A stretch of DNA of 64,000 nt from an archaeon (GTDB lineage: Archaea > Nanobdellota > Nanobdellia > Pacearchaeales > GW2011-AR1). The stretch covers positions 47,399 through 111,398 of the forward strand of contig JABHZE010000003.1 of assembly GCA_018653485.1 (NCBI GenBank), in the 5' to 3' direction. Below the pieces are notes generated by a model. It saw only the letters and a list, made by a program, of their open reading frames with translations, was not told where the DNA came from and made no database searches. Positions 16,911-24,766 of the stretch are shown one piece after another. Positions within the stretch are counted from its first letter, which is position 1. Each line of letters opens with the position of its first letter. A program made the translations under genes and the position numbers.

Positions 16911-17066
16911 ATGTATAATATTGATTTTTTACCTCAAATTGAAGCATTTAGAAGAGATCTTGAGAGTGGAAATAAAAGTTATTCATTACCTGAGGTTTTA
17001 GAATGTCATGAGGATGTAAATGGTGAATATGTTCCGAATCCTGTTGAATCTGGTTCTAATAAATAA
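16911..17066 (+). CDS. small acidic hypothetical protein
   Basis: A 51-codon frame starting MYNIDFLPQIEAFRRDLESG and ending SGSNK. An ATATTTATATG TATA-like element about 25 bases before the ATG suggests a leaderless transcript, the usual style for small genes here. Composition is protein-like and soluble. Function unknown. Confidence 0.55.
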   Translation: MYNIDFLPQIEAFRRDLESGNKSYSLPEVLECHEDVNGEYVPNPVESGSNK

Positions 17067-17131
17067 TTTTAGAAACAATTTGTTTTTATATAAATTTCAA
17101 TTACTCTCTCAACGATTTTAATTTGTTCTCT

Positions 17132-17141
17132 CTTATAAATA
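17132..17141 (+). promoter_or_regulatory. TATA box before the 17.2-kb structured RNA
   Basis: CTTATAAATA lies in an intergenic stretch about 25 bases before the first paired segments of the structured region that follows. There is no open frame after it. Confidence 0.5.
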
Positions 17142-17159
17142 GGGGGAGAAAAATAAAAA

Positions 17160-17388
17160 TCACTTTAAGTTTCTTCAAAGACAATTTATTAAAATCCATT
17201 TTAGAAACTCTTAAACTTAGAGAAATCCCCTTTCTTTAGAAAGGGGTTGGAAGGGAATTTCTCTAGCATCAAAAACCGAAACAAGCCCCTGCATTAGAGA
17301 ATTAAAATTCTCTAATTCTTCAACTCTCTTTTTGATAACGAGTTGAAGCCTTTAGGCAGGGGTAATAAACCGAAGGTTTTTGACAAGT
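17160..17388 (+). ncRNA. structured non-coding RNA or IS605-like relic with CTTTAG hairpins
   Basis: A 230-base non-coding stretch dense in inverted repeats. First, GAGAAAT...ATTTCTC encloses CCCCTTTC-TTTA-GAAAGGGG (about 17220-17263). Second, GCCCCTGC near 17285 pairs with GCAGGGGT near 17356 and encloses ATTAGAGAATT/AATTCTCTAAT, CTTCAACTC/GAGTTGAAG and GCC-TTTA-GGC. Last, AAACC-GAA-GGTTT ends in a T-run and TTTTTGAC. The GCCTTTAGGC-GGGG pattern followed by TTGAC resembles the right end/guide-RNA region of IS200/IS605 elements, but no tnpA or tnpB is present. Either a free-standing RNA or a non-autonomous relic. Confidence 0.5.
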
Positions 17389-17408
17389 GCATTTTTATTG
17401 TATGTTTT

Positions 17409-17510
17409 ATCAAAAAAACAATGTGCTACGCACTTGTTTTTAGGATGTTCAAAGATAGGAATTAAATTATCTAGCCACACTTTTTTAAAGTGTGGTTTCC
17501 TATCTTTGAC
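17409..17510 (+). promoter_or_regulatory. start-codon-adjacent two-hairpin element, copy 1
   Basis: A 102-base element ending exactly at the dphB ATG. Hairpin 1 pairs AAAAACAA[T]GTGC with GCACTTGTTTTT around a TAC loop, with one bulged T, and is followed by a T-run. Hairpin 2 pairs ATGT[T]CAAAGATAGG with CCTATCTTTGACAT; this 3' arm includes the A and T of the start codon. An inner stem is CCACACTTT/AAAGTGTGG. A second copy lies at 38749. Bulged-T hairpins and a TTGAC end are also features of IS200/IS605 ends, so it may be a mobile element acting as a leader. Confidence 0.65.
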
Positions 17511-18230
17511 ATGTTATATATAATAGGATTAGGATTAAATGAGAAAGGAATTTCCCTTGAAGGTTGTGAGGCTCTTAAGAGATGTAAAAAGGTTTACTTA
17601 GAAGGATATACCGTGAATTTTCCTTATTCTGTTAAGGAATTACAAAGAATTGTAGGTGAAAATAGGAAGATCTCTGTTTTAGGTAGGGATGGTGTTGAGG
17701 ATAGTAAGTTGGTTAAGGAAGGGAAGAAAGATGATATATGTTTACTAGTTTATGGAAGTCCTTTATTTGCTACAACTCATATGACTTTGATTTCTGATTG
17801 TAAAAAGGCGAAAGTTAAGGTGAAGATTGTTTATGGTGCTAGTATTTTTGATGCACTTGGTTCTACTGGTTTGCAATTATATAAATTTGGAAAGATTTCA
17901 TCAATGCCTAAATGGCAAAAGAGTTTTACTCCTGATAGTTTTTTAGATTTTGTTATTGAAAATAAAAAGATTGAAGCTCATAGTTTGATTTTAGTTGATA
18001 TTGGATTAGAGTTTAAAGATGCTTTAGAAGAGTTAAAGGTTGCTGGGAAAAATAAAAAGGTGAAATTAGGGAAGATAGTTGTTTGTTCGAGTTTAGGAAG
18101 TGATAAAGGTAAAATTTATTATGGTGAAATTGAGGATTTAATAAAGAAGAAAGTTAAGATGCCTTATTGTTTTATAATTCCTGGAAAGATGCACTTTTTT
18201 GAGGAAGATGTTTTGAAGGGGTTTGAATAA
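17511..18230 (+). CDS. dphB: diphthine synthase
   Basis: Methylates the histidine-derived side chain on elongation factor 2 in diphthamide synthesis, using S-adenosylmethionine. The 239-residue protein has the tetrapyrrole-methylase fold: MLYIIGLGLNEKGISLEG at the start, the LVYGSPLFATTHMTL motif, and the GASIFDALGSTGLQLYKFG segment diagnostic for DphB. I chose the ATG at 17511; an upstream in-frame TTG falls within the hairpin element. The start codon is partly paired in that element, so translation may be controlled by it. Archaea and eukaryotes make diphthamide, bacteria do not. Confidence 0.93.
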   Translation: MLYIIGLGLNEKGISLEGCEALKRCKKVYLEGYTVNFPYSVKELQRIVGENRKISVLGRDGVEDSKLVKEGKKDDICLLVYGSPLFATTHMTLISDCKKAKVKVKIVYGASIFDALGSTGLQLYKFGKISSMPKWQKSFTPDSFLDFVIENKKIEAHSLILVDIGLEFKDALEELKVAGKNKKVKLGKIVVCSSLGSDKGKIYYGEIEDLIKKKVKMPYCFIIPGKMHFFEEDVLKGFE

Positions 18231-18261
18231 GTTTAAAAAAGATAAAATAGAATAAAGTAAT

Positions 18262-19593
18262 ATGAAAACTTTAATTAAAAATACTACTGCATATGTTGGA
18301 AAAGATTTTGATCGATATGATGATATTGATATCTTGATTGAGGGTGATAAAATAATTGATATTAGTGAAGGAATAAATGAAAAAAATGCTGAAATTATTG
18401 ATGGAAGTGATTTTTTTGTAACTCCGGGTTTTATTAATGCTCATTTTCATCCAAGCCAACAATTAAATCGTGCATTAGGAATTGGTTTAAGTCATGATGA
18501 GCAAATGGATTTATTGCATGCAACAGATAATATTAAGAAAAAAGAGGATAAATATTGGATGTCGTTTATTGCAATTTTAGAGAGTTTAAAATCTGGAACA
18601 ACTTGTTTCCAAAGTGTTGGAAGTGAAATTGATTCTCAAGTTCCAGTATTTGATAAAATGGGTGTTCGAGCTGTTTGTGTCTTAGTTCCAAAAGATATTC
18701 TTGCTGAAAGTAAAAAAGAAAAAATAAGGGCAAAGGTCTGGGATACTGAAGAAAGAATAGAAAAGGCAGAAGAGAGTTATAAAAAATATAATTCTGATTT
18801 ATTAAAAGTTCACTTTGGTGTTGTTAATGTAAGGTATGCTTCAGATAATTTGATTAAAGGGATGTTAGGGTTAGCTGAAAAATATAATACTGGATTTCAT
18901 ATGCATGCTAGTGAAGGAAATATTTATGTAAATAAAGTAAAAGAAAGAACAGGTAATCGGCCTATTGAACATTTACATAAAAAGGGATTTTTGAATAATA
19001 GGTTTTCTTTAGCACACATGACTAAATTAAACAAAAAAGAGATAGATTATTTGAGTAAAGCTGGAGCCAGTGTTGTTCATTGTCCAAGGGCAAACTCTTA
19101 TGTGGCAGTGGGTGTATGCCCTGTTAAAGAATTACTTGATTCTGGAGTTAATGTCTGTCTTGGAAGTGATGCGGCGATTAATAATAATTCAAATGAAGTG
19201 AGAGGAGAAGCTAGAAGTGCTTTTGATAAAATTTCTGATAAATATGAAAAAGCAGATTTAATTGATTATAAAACATTATTTAAAATGCTTACAATAAATG
19301 GGGCTAAAGCTATAATGCTTGAAAAAGAAATAGGGAGTATTGAAAAGGGTAAAAGGGCTGATTTAGTTTTATGGAGTAAAAATGATTTACCGTTTATTCC
19401 AGGTTTTAACCATATTGCGGATTTAATATTCACTGAAAGTTGTATGGCCCATACGGTGATTATTAATGGAAAAAAGGTTTTAGATAAATATAAATTAGTT
19501 AATATGGATGAAGAAACATTAAAGAAAAAGGCAAGAGAGATTTCAGAGAGATATTACAATTCATTTAAAGAAAAAGTTGCTAAGCATTTGTGA
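18262..19593 (+). CDS. amidohydrolase, SAH/guanine-type deaminase family
   Basis: A 443-residue metal-dependent deaminase of the TrzA/SAH-deaminase branch. Metal ligands are visible: NAHFHP (His61, His63), FHMHASEG, SLAHMTKL, and the catalytic Asp in CLGSDAAINN. The C-terminal beta-sandwich (EKGKRADLVLWSK) is complete. Substrates in this family include S-adenosylhomocysteine, 5'-methylthioadenosine and guanine; context does not decide. It follows dphB by ~30 bases on the same strand and may be cotranscribed; DphB releases SAH, which would make an SAH-linked role logical but inferred. Confidence 0.85.
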   Translation: MKTLIKNTTAYVGKDFDRYDDIDILIEGDKIIDISEGINEKNAEIIDGSDFFVTPGFINAHFHPSQQLNRALGIGLSHDEQMDLLHATDNIKKKEDKYWMSFIAILESLKSGTTCFQSVGSEIDSQVPVFDKMGVRAVCVLVPKDILAESKKEKIRAKVWDTEERIEKAEESYKKYNSDLLKVHFGVVNVRYASDNLIKGMLGLAEKYNTGFHMHASEGNIYVNKVKERTGNRPIEHLHKKGFLNNRFSLAHMTKLNKKEIDYLSKAGASVVHCPRANSYVAVGVCPVKELLDSGVNVCLGSDAAINNNSNEVRGEARSAFDKISDKYEKADLIDYKTLFKMLTINGAKAIMLEKEIGSIEKGKRADLVLWSKNDLPFIPGFNHIADLIFTESCMAHTVIINGKKVLDKYKLVNMDEETLKKKAREISERYYNSFKEKVAKHL

Positions 19594-19645
19594 TATCCTG
19601 AATACCCATAAACTTTAAAAATAGTATATTCTTGTGGTTTTTACA

Positions 19646-19714
19646 ATGGCTATGAATATGATAAGTGAGATTGGAATTATTTCTATCATAGCTAGTATTA
19701 TAATTATTATTTGA
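19646..19714 (+). CDS. possible 22-residue membrane peptide
   Basis: ATG to TGA encodes a peptide that is nearly all hydrophobic after its first ten residues (IISIIASIIIII). A TATA-like TTTAAAAATA lies ~30 bases before the ATG, which would give a leaderless message. A 6-bp hairpin (GCAAGC/GCTTGC) follows just after the stop. Small and unverified. Confidence 0.35.
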   Translation: MAMNMISEIGIISIIASIIIII

Positions 19715-19715
19715 T

Positions 19716-19740
19716 TGCAAGCTGTTAATTCTGGCTTGCG
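19716..19740 (+). terminator. hairpin after the small membrane peptide
   Basis: GCAAGC and GCTTGC pair around an 11-base loop directly after the stop of the 22-residue frame. No strong T-run follows, so terminator function is weakly supported. Confidence 0.3.
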
Positions 19741-19752
19741 TGGATTCTTAAA

Positions 19753-20028
19753 ATGAGTTTAGACACTACTACATTAACTATTGAAAAACCAAAAACAAAA
19801 GAAAAACCTAATCTTAGATCTGATTTAGTAATGCTCCAATTATTAAAACCTGAAAATGTTTCTGAATTTTGTGTTTGTGATAGGGCTGGAAATTGTGAAT
19901 TATATGATCCTAAAGATTGGTATTGTAATATTCTAGGTGGTTTTCATTATGGGACTGATGTAAGGGGGGATGGAAAAGGGAATAGTGGGTGTTTTAGCCC
20001 TCTTTTCTTAGAAAGAAAAGAGCCCTAG
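19753..20028 (+). CDS. Cys-containing hypothetical protein
   Basis: A 91-residue soluble protein with four central Cys (FCVCDRAGNCELYDPKDWYC) that could form a small metal site, then a Gly-rich region. The last ~12 residues are encoded by a long hairpin (CTCTTTTCTT/AAGAAAAGAG), which suggests the original C-terminus may have been replaced by an inserted palindromic element. Not recognised. Confidence 0.55.
   Translation: MSLDTTTLTIEKPKTKEKPNLRSDLVMLQLLKPENVSEFCVCDRAGNCELYDPKDWYCNILGGFHYGTDVRGDGKGNSGCFSPLFLERKEP
20003..20025. repeat. 10-bp hairpin at the 3' end of a gene
   Basis: CTCTTTTCTT and AAGAAAAGAG pair around an AGA loop. The hairpin lies at the end of the preceding coding frame. A similar hairpin and a shared downstream GGAGAAAAGAACTT string occur near 41940-42020. 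Confidence 0.5.
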
Positions 20029-20087
20029 GGGAGAAAAGAACTTGGTTAGAACAATACATTTTAAAACATCAAAGAATAACTAATAAC

Positions 20088-22889
20088 ATGGCTTACAATT
20101 TTAAAGAAATAGAAGAAAAATCAAGAAAAGTTTGGAAAAAGAAAGAAAAGAAAATTAAAAAAGCAATTAGTGAAGATTCTATTAAAGATAAGAAAAAACT
20201 TTTTTCATTTTTAGAAGGACCTCCTACTGCAAATGCTCCTCCTGCATTACATCATCTTGAGGTTAGAACATTTAAAGATGTTGTTTGCAAATATAAATTT
20301 ATGAATGGGTTTGCGGTTCCAAGAAAAGGTGGATGGGATACTCATGGTTTGCCTGTTGAAGTTCAAGTTGAGAAAAAATTAGGGTTAAAATCTAAAAAAG
20401 AGGTTGTTAAATATGGAATGGATAAATTCATTAAACAATGCAGAGAAAGTGTATTCACAAATATTGAAGACTGGAATAAATCAACACAAGAATTAGGTTA
20501 TTGGGTAGATTTAGAAAAACCATACATAACTCTAGATAATAATTATATTGAAAGTGTTTGGTGGAGTTTAAAGGAATTATATAATAAAGATTTATTGTAT
20601 GAAGGATTTAAAGTAGTTCCTTATTGTCCAAGATGCGGAACATCATTATCAAGCCATGAAGTTTCTCAAGGATATAAGGATGTTAAAGAAGATTCAGTAT
20701 ATATTGCTTTTAAATTAAAAGAAAAAGGAAATTATATATTAGCATGGACAACAACTCCTTGGACTTTGCCAGGAAACGTTGCATTAGCAGTTGGAAAAGA
20801 TATTGATTATGTTAAAGTTAAACTACCAGATGGAGACAATCTTATATTAGGAAAAGATAGATTAGAAATTTTACAAGGAGATTATAAAATAATAGAAAAA
20901 TTAAAAGGAAAAGATTTAGTTGGATTAGAATATGAACCATTATTTGATATTAAAGAATTACAAAATGAAAACTCCCATAAAGTAATCTTAGCAGATTTTG
21001 TTACAACAGAAGATGGAACAGGAGTGGTTCACACTGCAGGAATGTATGGTGAGGATGATTATGAACTTTGTAAAAACAATAACATCCCATTAGTTCACAC
21101 AGTAGGAGAAGATGGTAAATTTAATGAATTAGTTCCACAATGGGAAGGGAAATTTGTTAAGGGTGCTGAAAAAGAAATTATTGAAGATTTAAAAACAAGG
21201 CATTTATTATTGAAAAAAGAAAAATTTGAACATAGTTATCCTTTTTGTTGGAGATGCGACTCCCCATTACTATATTATGCAATTGATTCATGGTTTATTG
21301 CAGTTACAAAAGTAAAAGAAAATATGATTAAAAATAATAAAAAAATTAATTGGTATCCAAACCATATCAAAGAAGGGAGATTTGGAAAATGGTTAGAAAA
21401 TATTAAGGATTGGAATCTTTCAAGAACAAAATTCTGGGGAACCCCATTACCTGTATGGAGATGTGAATGTGGTGAAGAAAAAATAATCGGAAGTGTTAAA
21501 GAGTTAAAAGAAAATTCTACTAAAAAATTCAAAGAATATGATTTACACAGGCCTTGGGTAGATAATATTAAATTTAAATGTAAATGTGGAAAAGAAATGT
21601 CTAGAATCCCAGACTTAATCGATGTTTGGTATGATTCAGGAAGTGCAAGTTTTGCACAATTTCATTATCCTTTTGAAAATAAAGAATTATTTGAAAAAAG
21701 ATTCTCCTATGATTTCATAAGCGAAGCTATTGACCAAACAAGAGGATGGTTTTACACACTTCATGCAATCTCTACAATGTTATTCAATAAACCAGCATTC
21801 AAAAATGTAATTTGTGCAGGACATTTAGTTGATGAAAAAGGAGAAAAAATGTCAAAATCTAAGGGAAATGTAATAAAACCTGGAGAGATGATTGATCAAG
21901 TTGGTATTGATGCTATAAGATTGCAATTTTGTAGTTCAGATCCTGGAAATCAGAAAAGATTTTCTTTTGCATTAGTTAAGGAATCTGTTTTACCTTTTTT
22001 GAATGTTCTTTATAATTGTAAAACTTTTTATGAGCAAAGTGGTTCTGAATCTAAGGATTCTGAAAATTCTAGTCTAGATAAATGGATTTTAAGTAGATTA
22101 AATAGTGTGGTTAAAGAAGTTACAGAAGATTTAGAAGATTATGGATTGGATAAGGCTGTTGAGAAAATAATGAAATTTGTTGTTTATGATTTTTCAAGGA
22201 CCTATATTAAAATGACAAGAGATAGAAATGATACTAAAGAAATTTTGGGAGAAGTTTTGAAAAAGGTTTCATTATTACTTGCCCCTTTTGCTCCACATAT
22301 TAGTGAAAATATTTATCAGTGTTTTGATAAAGAGTCAGTGCATTTCTCTAAATGGCCTGAATTTGATAAAAAATTAATAAATAAAAAATTAGAAAAAGAA
22401 TTTGAGATAATGTTAGAGGTTATTGAAAAAGGTTTAGCTGAAAGAGATAAAAATCAAATTGGTTTAAAATGGCCATTAAATAAAGCAAGTGTAAAAATTG
22501 AAGGAGTGGTTTCTAAAAATCTTCAAGAAATTATTAAAGAACAATTAAATATCAAAAATATTGAAATTAAGAAAGGTAAAAGTATTGAAGTAAAACTTGA
22601 TACGAAATTAACTCCGGAATTAGAAGCAGAAGGCTATGCTAGAGTTATTAGTAGGATGATCCAAGCATTAAGAAAAAAAGAAGGTTTGGTTAAAGAAAAT
22701 AAGATTGAACTTGGAATAATTCTCTCTGATGAACTAAGTGATTTAGTTAATGGACAACTTGATTCTATAAAAGAAAGAGTAAATGCAGTTGAGATTATAC
22801 TGAATAATCTCGACGAGAAAAGATATAATGTTAGCTCTGACGAAAAAATAAAGGGTAATGAGCTAAAGATTTTTCTTAAAAAAATCTAA
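20088..22889 (+). CDS. ileS: isoleucyl-tRNA synthetase
   Basis: Charges tRNA-Ile. The 933-residue class Ia synthetase shows GPPTANAPPALHHLEVR (HIGH-type signature as ALHH, near residues 55-58), GGWDTHGLPVEVQVEK, the CP1 editing domain with AWTTTPWTLPGNVALAV, SWFIAVTKVKE, and GEKMSKSKGN near residue 586. A C-terminal anticodon domain follows. Size and motif variants fit the archaeal/eukaryotic type. The gene has its own ~60-base AT-rich upstream region. Confidence 0.96.
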   Translation: MAYNFKEIEEKSRKVWKKKEKKIKKAISEDSIKDKKKLFSFLEGPPTANAPPALHHLEVRTFKDVVCKYKFMNGFAVPRKGGWDTHGLPVEVQVEKKLGLKSKKEVVKYGMDKFIKQCRESVFTNIEDWNKSTQELGYWVDLEKPYITLDNNYIESVWWSLKELYNKDLLYEGFKVVPYCPRCGTSLSSHEVSQGYKDVKEDSVYIAFKLKEKGNYILAWTTTPWTLPGNVALAVGKDIDYVKVKLPDGDNLILGKDRLEILQGDYKIIEKLKGKDLVGLEYEPLFDIKELQNENSHKVILADFVTTEDGTGVVHTAGMYGEDDYELCKNNNIPLVHTVGEDGKFNELVPQWEGKFVKGAEKEIIEDLKTRHLLLKKEKFEHSYPFCWRCDSPLLYYAIDSWFIAVTKVKENMIKNNKKINWYPNHIKEGRFGKWLENIKDWNLSRTKFWGTPLPVWRCECGEEKIIGSVKELKENSTKKFKEYDLHRPWVDNIKFKCKCGKEMSRIPDLIDVWYDSGSASFAQFHYPFENKELFEKRFSYDFISEAIDQTRGWFYTLHAISTMLFNKPAFKNVICAGHLVDEKGEKMSKSKGNVIKPGEMIDQVGIDAIRLQFCSSDPGNQKRFSFALVKESVLPFLNVLYNCKTFYEQSGSESKDSENSSLDKWILSRLNSVVKEVTEDLEDYGLDKAVEKIMKFVVYDFSRTYIKMTRDRNDTKEILGEVLKKVSLLLAPFAPHISENIYQCFDKESVHFSKWPEFDKKLINKKLEKEFEIMLEVIEKGLAERDKNQIGLKWPLNKASVKIEGVVSKNLQEIIKEQLNIKNIEIKKGKSIEVKLDTKLTPELEAEGYARVISRMIQALRKKEGLVKENKIELGIILSDELSDLVNGQLDSIKERVNAVEIILNNLDEKRYNVSSDEKIKGNELKIFLKKI

Positions 22890-23015
22890 GATATTCTTAA
22901 AATAGGTATGGTTTTATCTATGTTAAGGGATAAATATTTTAATACCATCTTTAAATGACAAAAACATTTAAATACTGGGTTTCAATTATTAGGATATGAG
23001 AAAGAGGATTACAAT

Positions 23016-23819
23016 ATGATAGTGAAAGAGGAATTTTTAAGCAGACTGAGAAAGATATTTGACCTTAATTTATATGAGGTAAAGGTTTGGACAGCGTTGT
23101 TATCTAGAGGTATAAGTACTGCTGGAGAACTAAGTAATATTTCTGATGTTCCAAGAAGTAGAACCTATGATATTTTAGAAACCCTTGAAAAAAAAGGATT
23201 TATTGTTATGAAGATTGGAAAGCCAATTAAGTTTGTTGCACTAAAACCTCAAGAAGTTATTGAAAGAGTAAAAAAGAATTTAATTAAAAGTGCTGATGAA
23301 AAAAGCAAGAGATTAGATAAATTAAAGGGTGAAGAAATACTTGAAGAGTTAGATACCTTATTTACCCAAGGTGTAAAATTTGTTGAACCTTCTGACTTAT
23401 CTGGAAGTGTTAAAGGAAGACAAAATGTTTATAATCATTTAGATATGATGATTAGAGAAGCTCAAACTTCTATAACTATTGTTACAACTGCTCCTGGATT
23501 AAATAGAAAAATGGAAGCATTAATGCCTTCATTAGAAAAAGCAAAGAAAAGAGGAGTGACAATTAGAATAGCAACTCAATTAAATGAATTTAATAAAGAT
23601 ATTATAAAATCACTATCTGTTGTTGCAGAAATAAAAGAAATGCCTAAAATGAGAGCAAGGTTTGCAATTGTTGATGGTGAACAATTATTATTTATGGTTT
23701 TAGATGATGAAAAAGTTCATCCTAATTATGATGTAGCTATTTGGTTAAGCACAGACTTTTTTGCAAGTGCTATGGAACAATTATTTGAATCTTCTTGGAA
23801 AGGATTTAAGAAATTGTAA
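23016..23819 (+). CDS. TrmB-family transcriptional regulator
   Basis: A 267-residue regulator. The N-terminal winged helix is clear (LNLYEVKVWTALLSRG, VPRSRTYDILETLEKKGFI), followed by a coiled linker and a C-terminal TrmB effector domain. TrmB proteins sense sugars or other metabolites in archaea. A close paralogue lies at 56875-57657 on the other strand (shared PRSRTYD-LE-LEKKGF and KGF/KIGKP-K core). A TATA-like ATTTAAATA stands ~45 bases before the ATG. Ligand unknown. Confidence 0.85.
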   Translation: MIVKEEFLSRLRKIFDLNLYEVKVWTALLSRGISTAGELSNISDVPRSRTYDILETLEKKGFIVMKIGKPIKFVALKPQEVIERVKKNLIKSADEKSKRLDKLKGEEILEELDTLFTQGVKFVEPSDLSGSVKGRQNVYNHLDMMIREAQTSITIVTTAPGLNRKMEALMPSLEKAKKRGVTIRIATQLNEFNKDIIKSLSVVAEIKEMPKMRARFAIVDGEQLLFMVLDDEKVHPNYDVAIWLSTDFFASAMEQLFESSWKGFKKL

Positions 23820-23992
23820 GTTGTGTTTGGTTTCTAGAGAATATAGAAGTTTTTTATTGAGGGTGTTTGGAGTTATATTTGATTAATGATATTCCTCCCT
23901 TAATCTTAAAAATTTTTAGTAATTTCAAAAAAAATTAGCAAGAGTTTAGACAGAGTCAAACTCGAGCCATAAAATTGTGAGCAAAGCGAACG

Positions 23993-24014
23993 TAATAATA
24001 ATAATAATAATAAT
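23993..24014. repeat. TAA microsatellite
   Basis: Seven TAA units plus one base, downstream of the minus-strand gene that follows. The surrounding 23820-24029 stretch holds no supported gene; it contains one short inverted repeat (GAGTTT/AAACTC near 23943). Confidence 0.8.
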
Positions 24015-24029
24015 CACACAAAAAATTAA

Positions 24030-24260
24030 TCAACTACTATATTTTTCAATCTTTCTTGTAACATCTTCTACAGATAATCCTCTTAATTCTGCCTCTAACA
24101 CAACTGCTTCTTGAAAATGATTACAACAATTACCAATTAATCTATAAGCTGATTTAGAAAGAGGATGTTGGGCTATATATTCTGCACAAGATTTTGCGCT
24201 CATTTGTCCAACCTCTCCTATATCTAATCTCCCTGTTAATGTTCCTGTTGATTCTGCCAT
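24030..24260 (-). CDS. hypothetical protein with Cys pair
   Basis: A 76-residue soluble protein with an adjacent Cys pair (LIGNCCNHFQEA) and helical composition. It is divergent from the next gene. Both appear to use one symmetrical TATTTATAAATATT element lying ~35-45 bases before each start. No family recognised. Confidence 0.5.
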   Translation of the reverse strand: MAESTGTLTGRLDIGEVGQMSAKSCAEYIAQHPLSKSAYRLIGNCCNHFQEAVVLEAELRGLSVEDVTRKIEKYSS

Positions 24261-24294
24261 TTTGTAATCTCTTGTGTTTAGTTGTTGTTATTTA

Positions 24295-24303
24295 TTTATA
24301 AAT
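24295..24303. promoter_or_regulatory. shared bidirectional TATA element
   Basis: TTTATAAAT is almost symmetrical and sits between two divergent genes. Transcription 25 bases away in each direction would start ~14 bases before the minus-strand ATG at 24260 and ~6 bases before a plus-strand ATG at 24330. Confidence 0.45.
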
Positions 24304-24361
24304 ATTGTTGTGTAAAGGAGAGTATAATAATGCTTTTAAAGTTTTGAAAATTGTTTTTGAG

Positions 24362-24700
24362 ATGGGACAAGAATATTATTTAGCATATCATGCAGTAAAA
24401 GAATTTTTACCTAGATTTAGAGGAATACTTGAAGAAGCTGTTGAGAGTGGGGGGATTTCAGATAGAGTTGAATTAGATTCTCAAGAAAATATATTTGTAG
24501 ACCATGGTCAAAATCCCCTAGCAGATTGTGATTTAAGGCCTTATATTATAGTAAGTAGGGGTGGTGAAAGAGTTTTCCCAGAGCCAGATGATTTTCAAAT
24601 AAAACTAGTTCCTTGTAATATGGATGCTCCTCGATATGTAGATCAAGTTGTAAGAGTTATTCAAGCAGATATTGAAAAGAATGAAGGTGTTGGGGTTTAG
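24362..24700 (+). CDS. hypothetical protein, N-terminus uncertain
   Basis: A soluble protein of at least 112 residues in this frame, starting MGQEYYLAYHAVKEFLPRF. The open frame extends upstream to a TTG at 24305. A better-placed ATG at 24330, behind AAAGGAGAG and at the right distance from a TATA box, is out of frame and stops after five codons. One extra T in the TTTT run near 24334 would link that start to the protein. The chosen ATG at 24362 is a conservative guess. No family recognised. Confidence 0.5.
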   Translation: MGQEYYLAYHAVKEFLPRFRGILEEAVESGGISDRVELDSQENIFVDHGQNPLADCDLRPYIIVSRGGERVFPEPDDFQIKLVPCNMDAPRYVDQVVRVIQADIEKNEGVGV

Positions 24701-24766
24701 GGTTGTTAGTAAAGGAATATTAGTTTCATAAAACTTTATAAAATCTAATTGTGTTGATTTGTTAAT

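Noticed and set aside
17409-17510. Classical IS with target duplication
   Set aside because: No transposase, and only a 2-base AT is shared at the ends; kept as a leader element or IS605-type relic instead.
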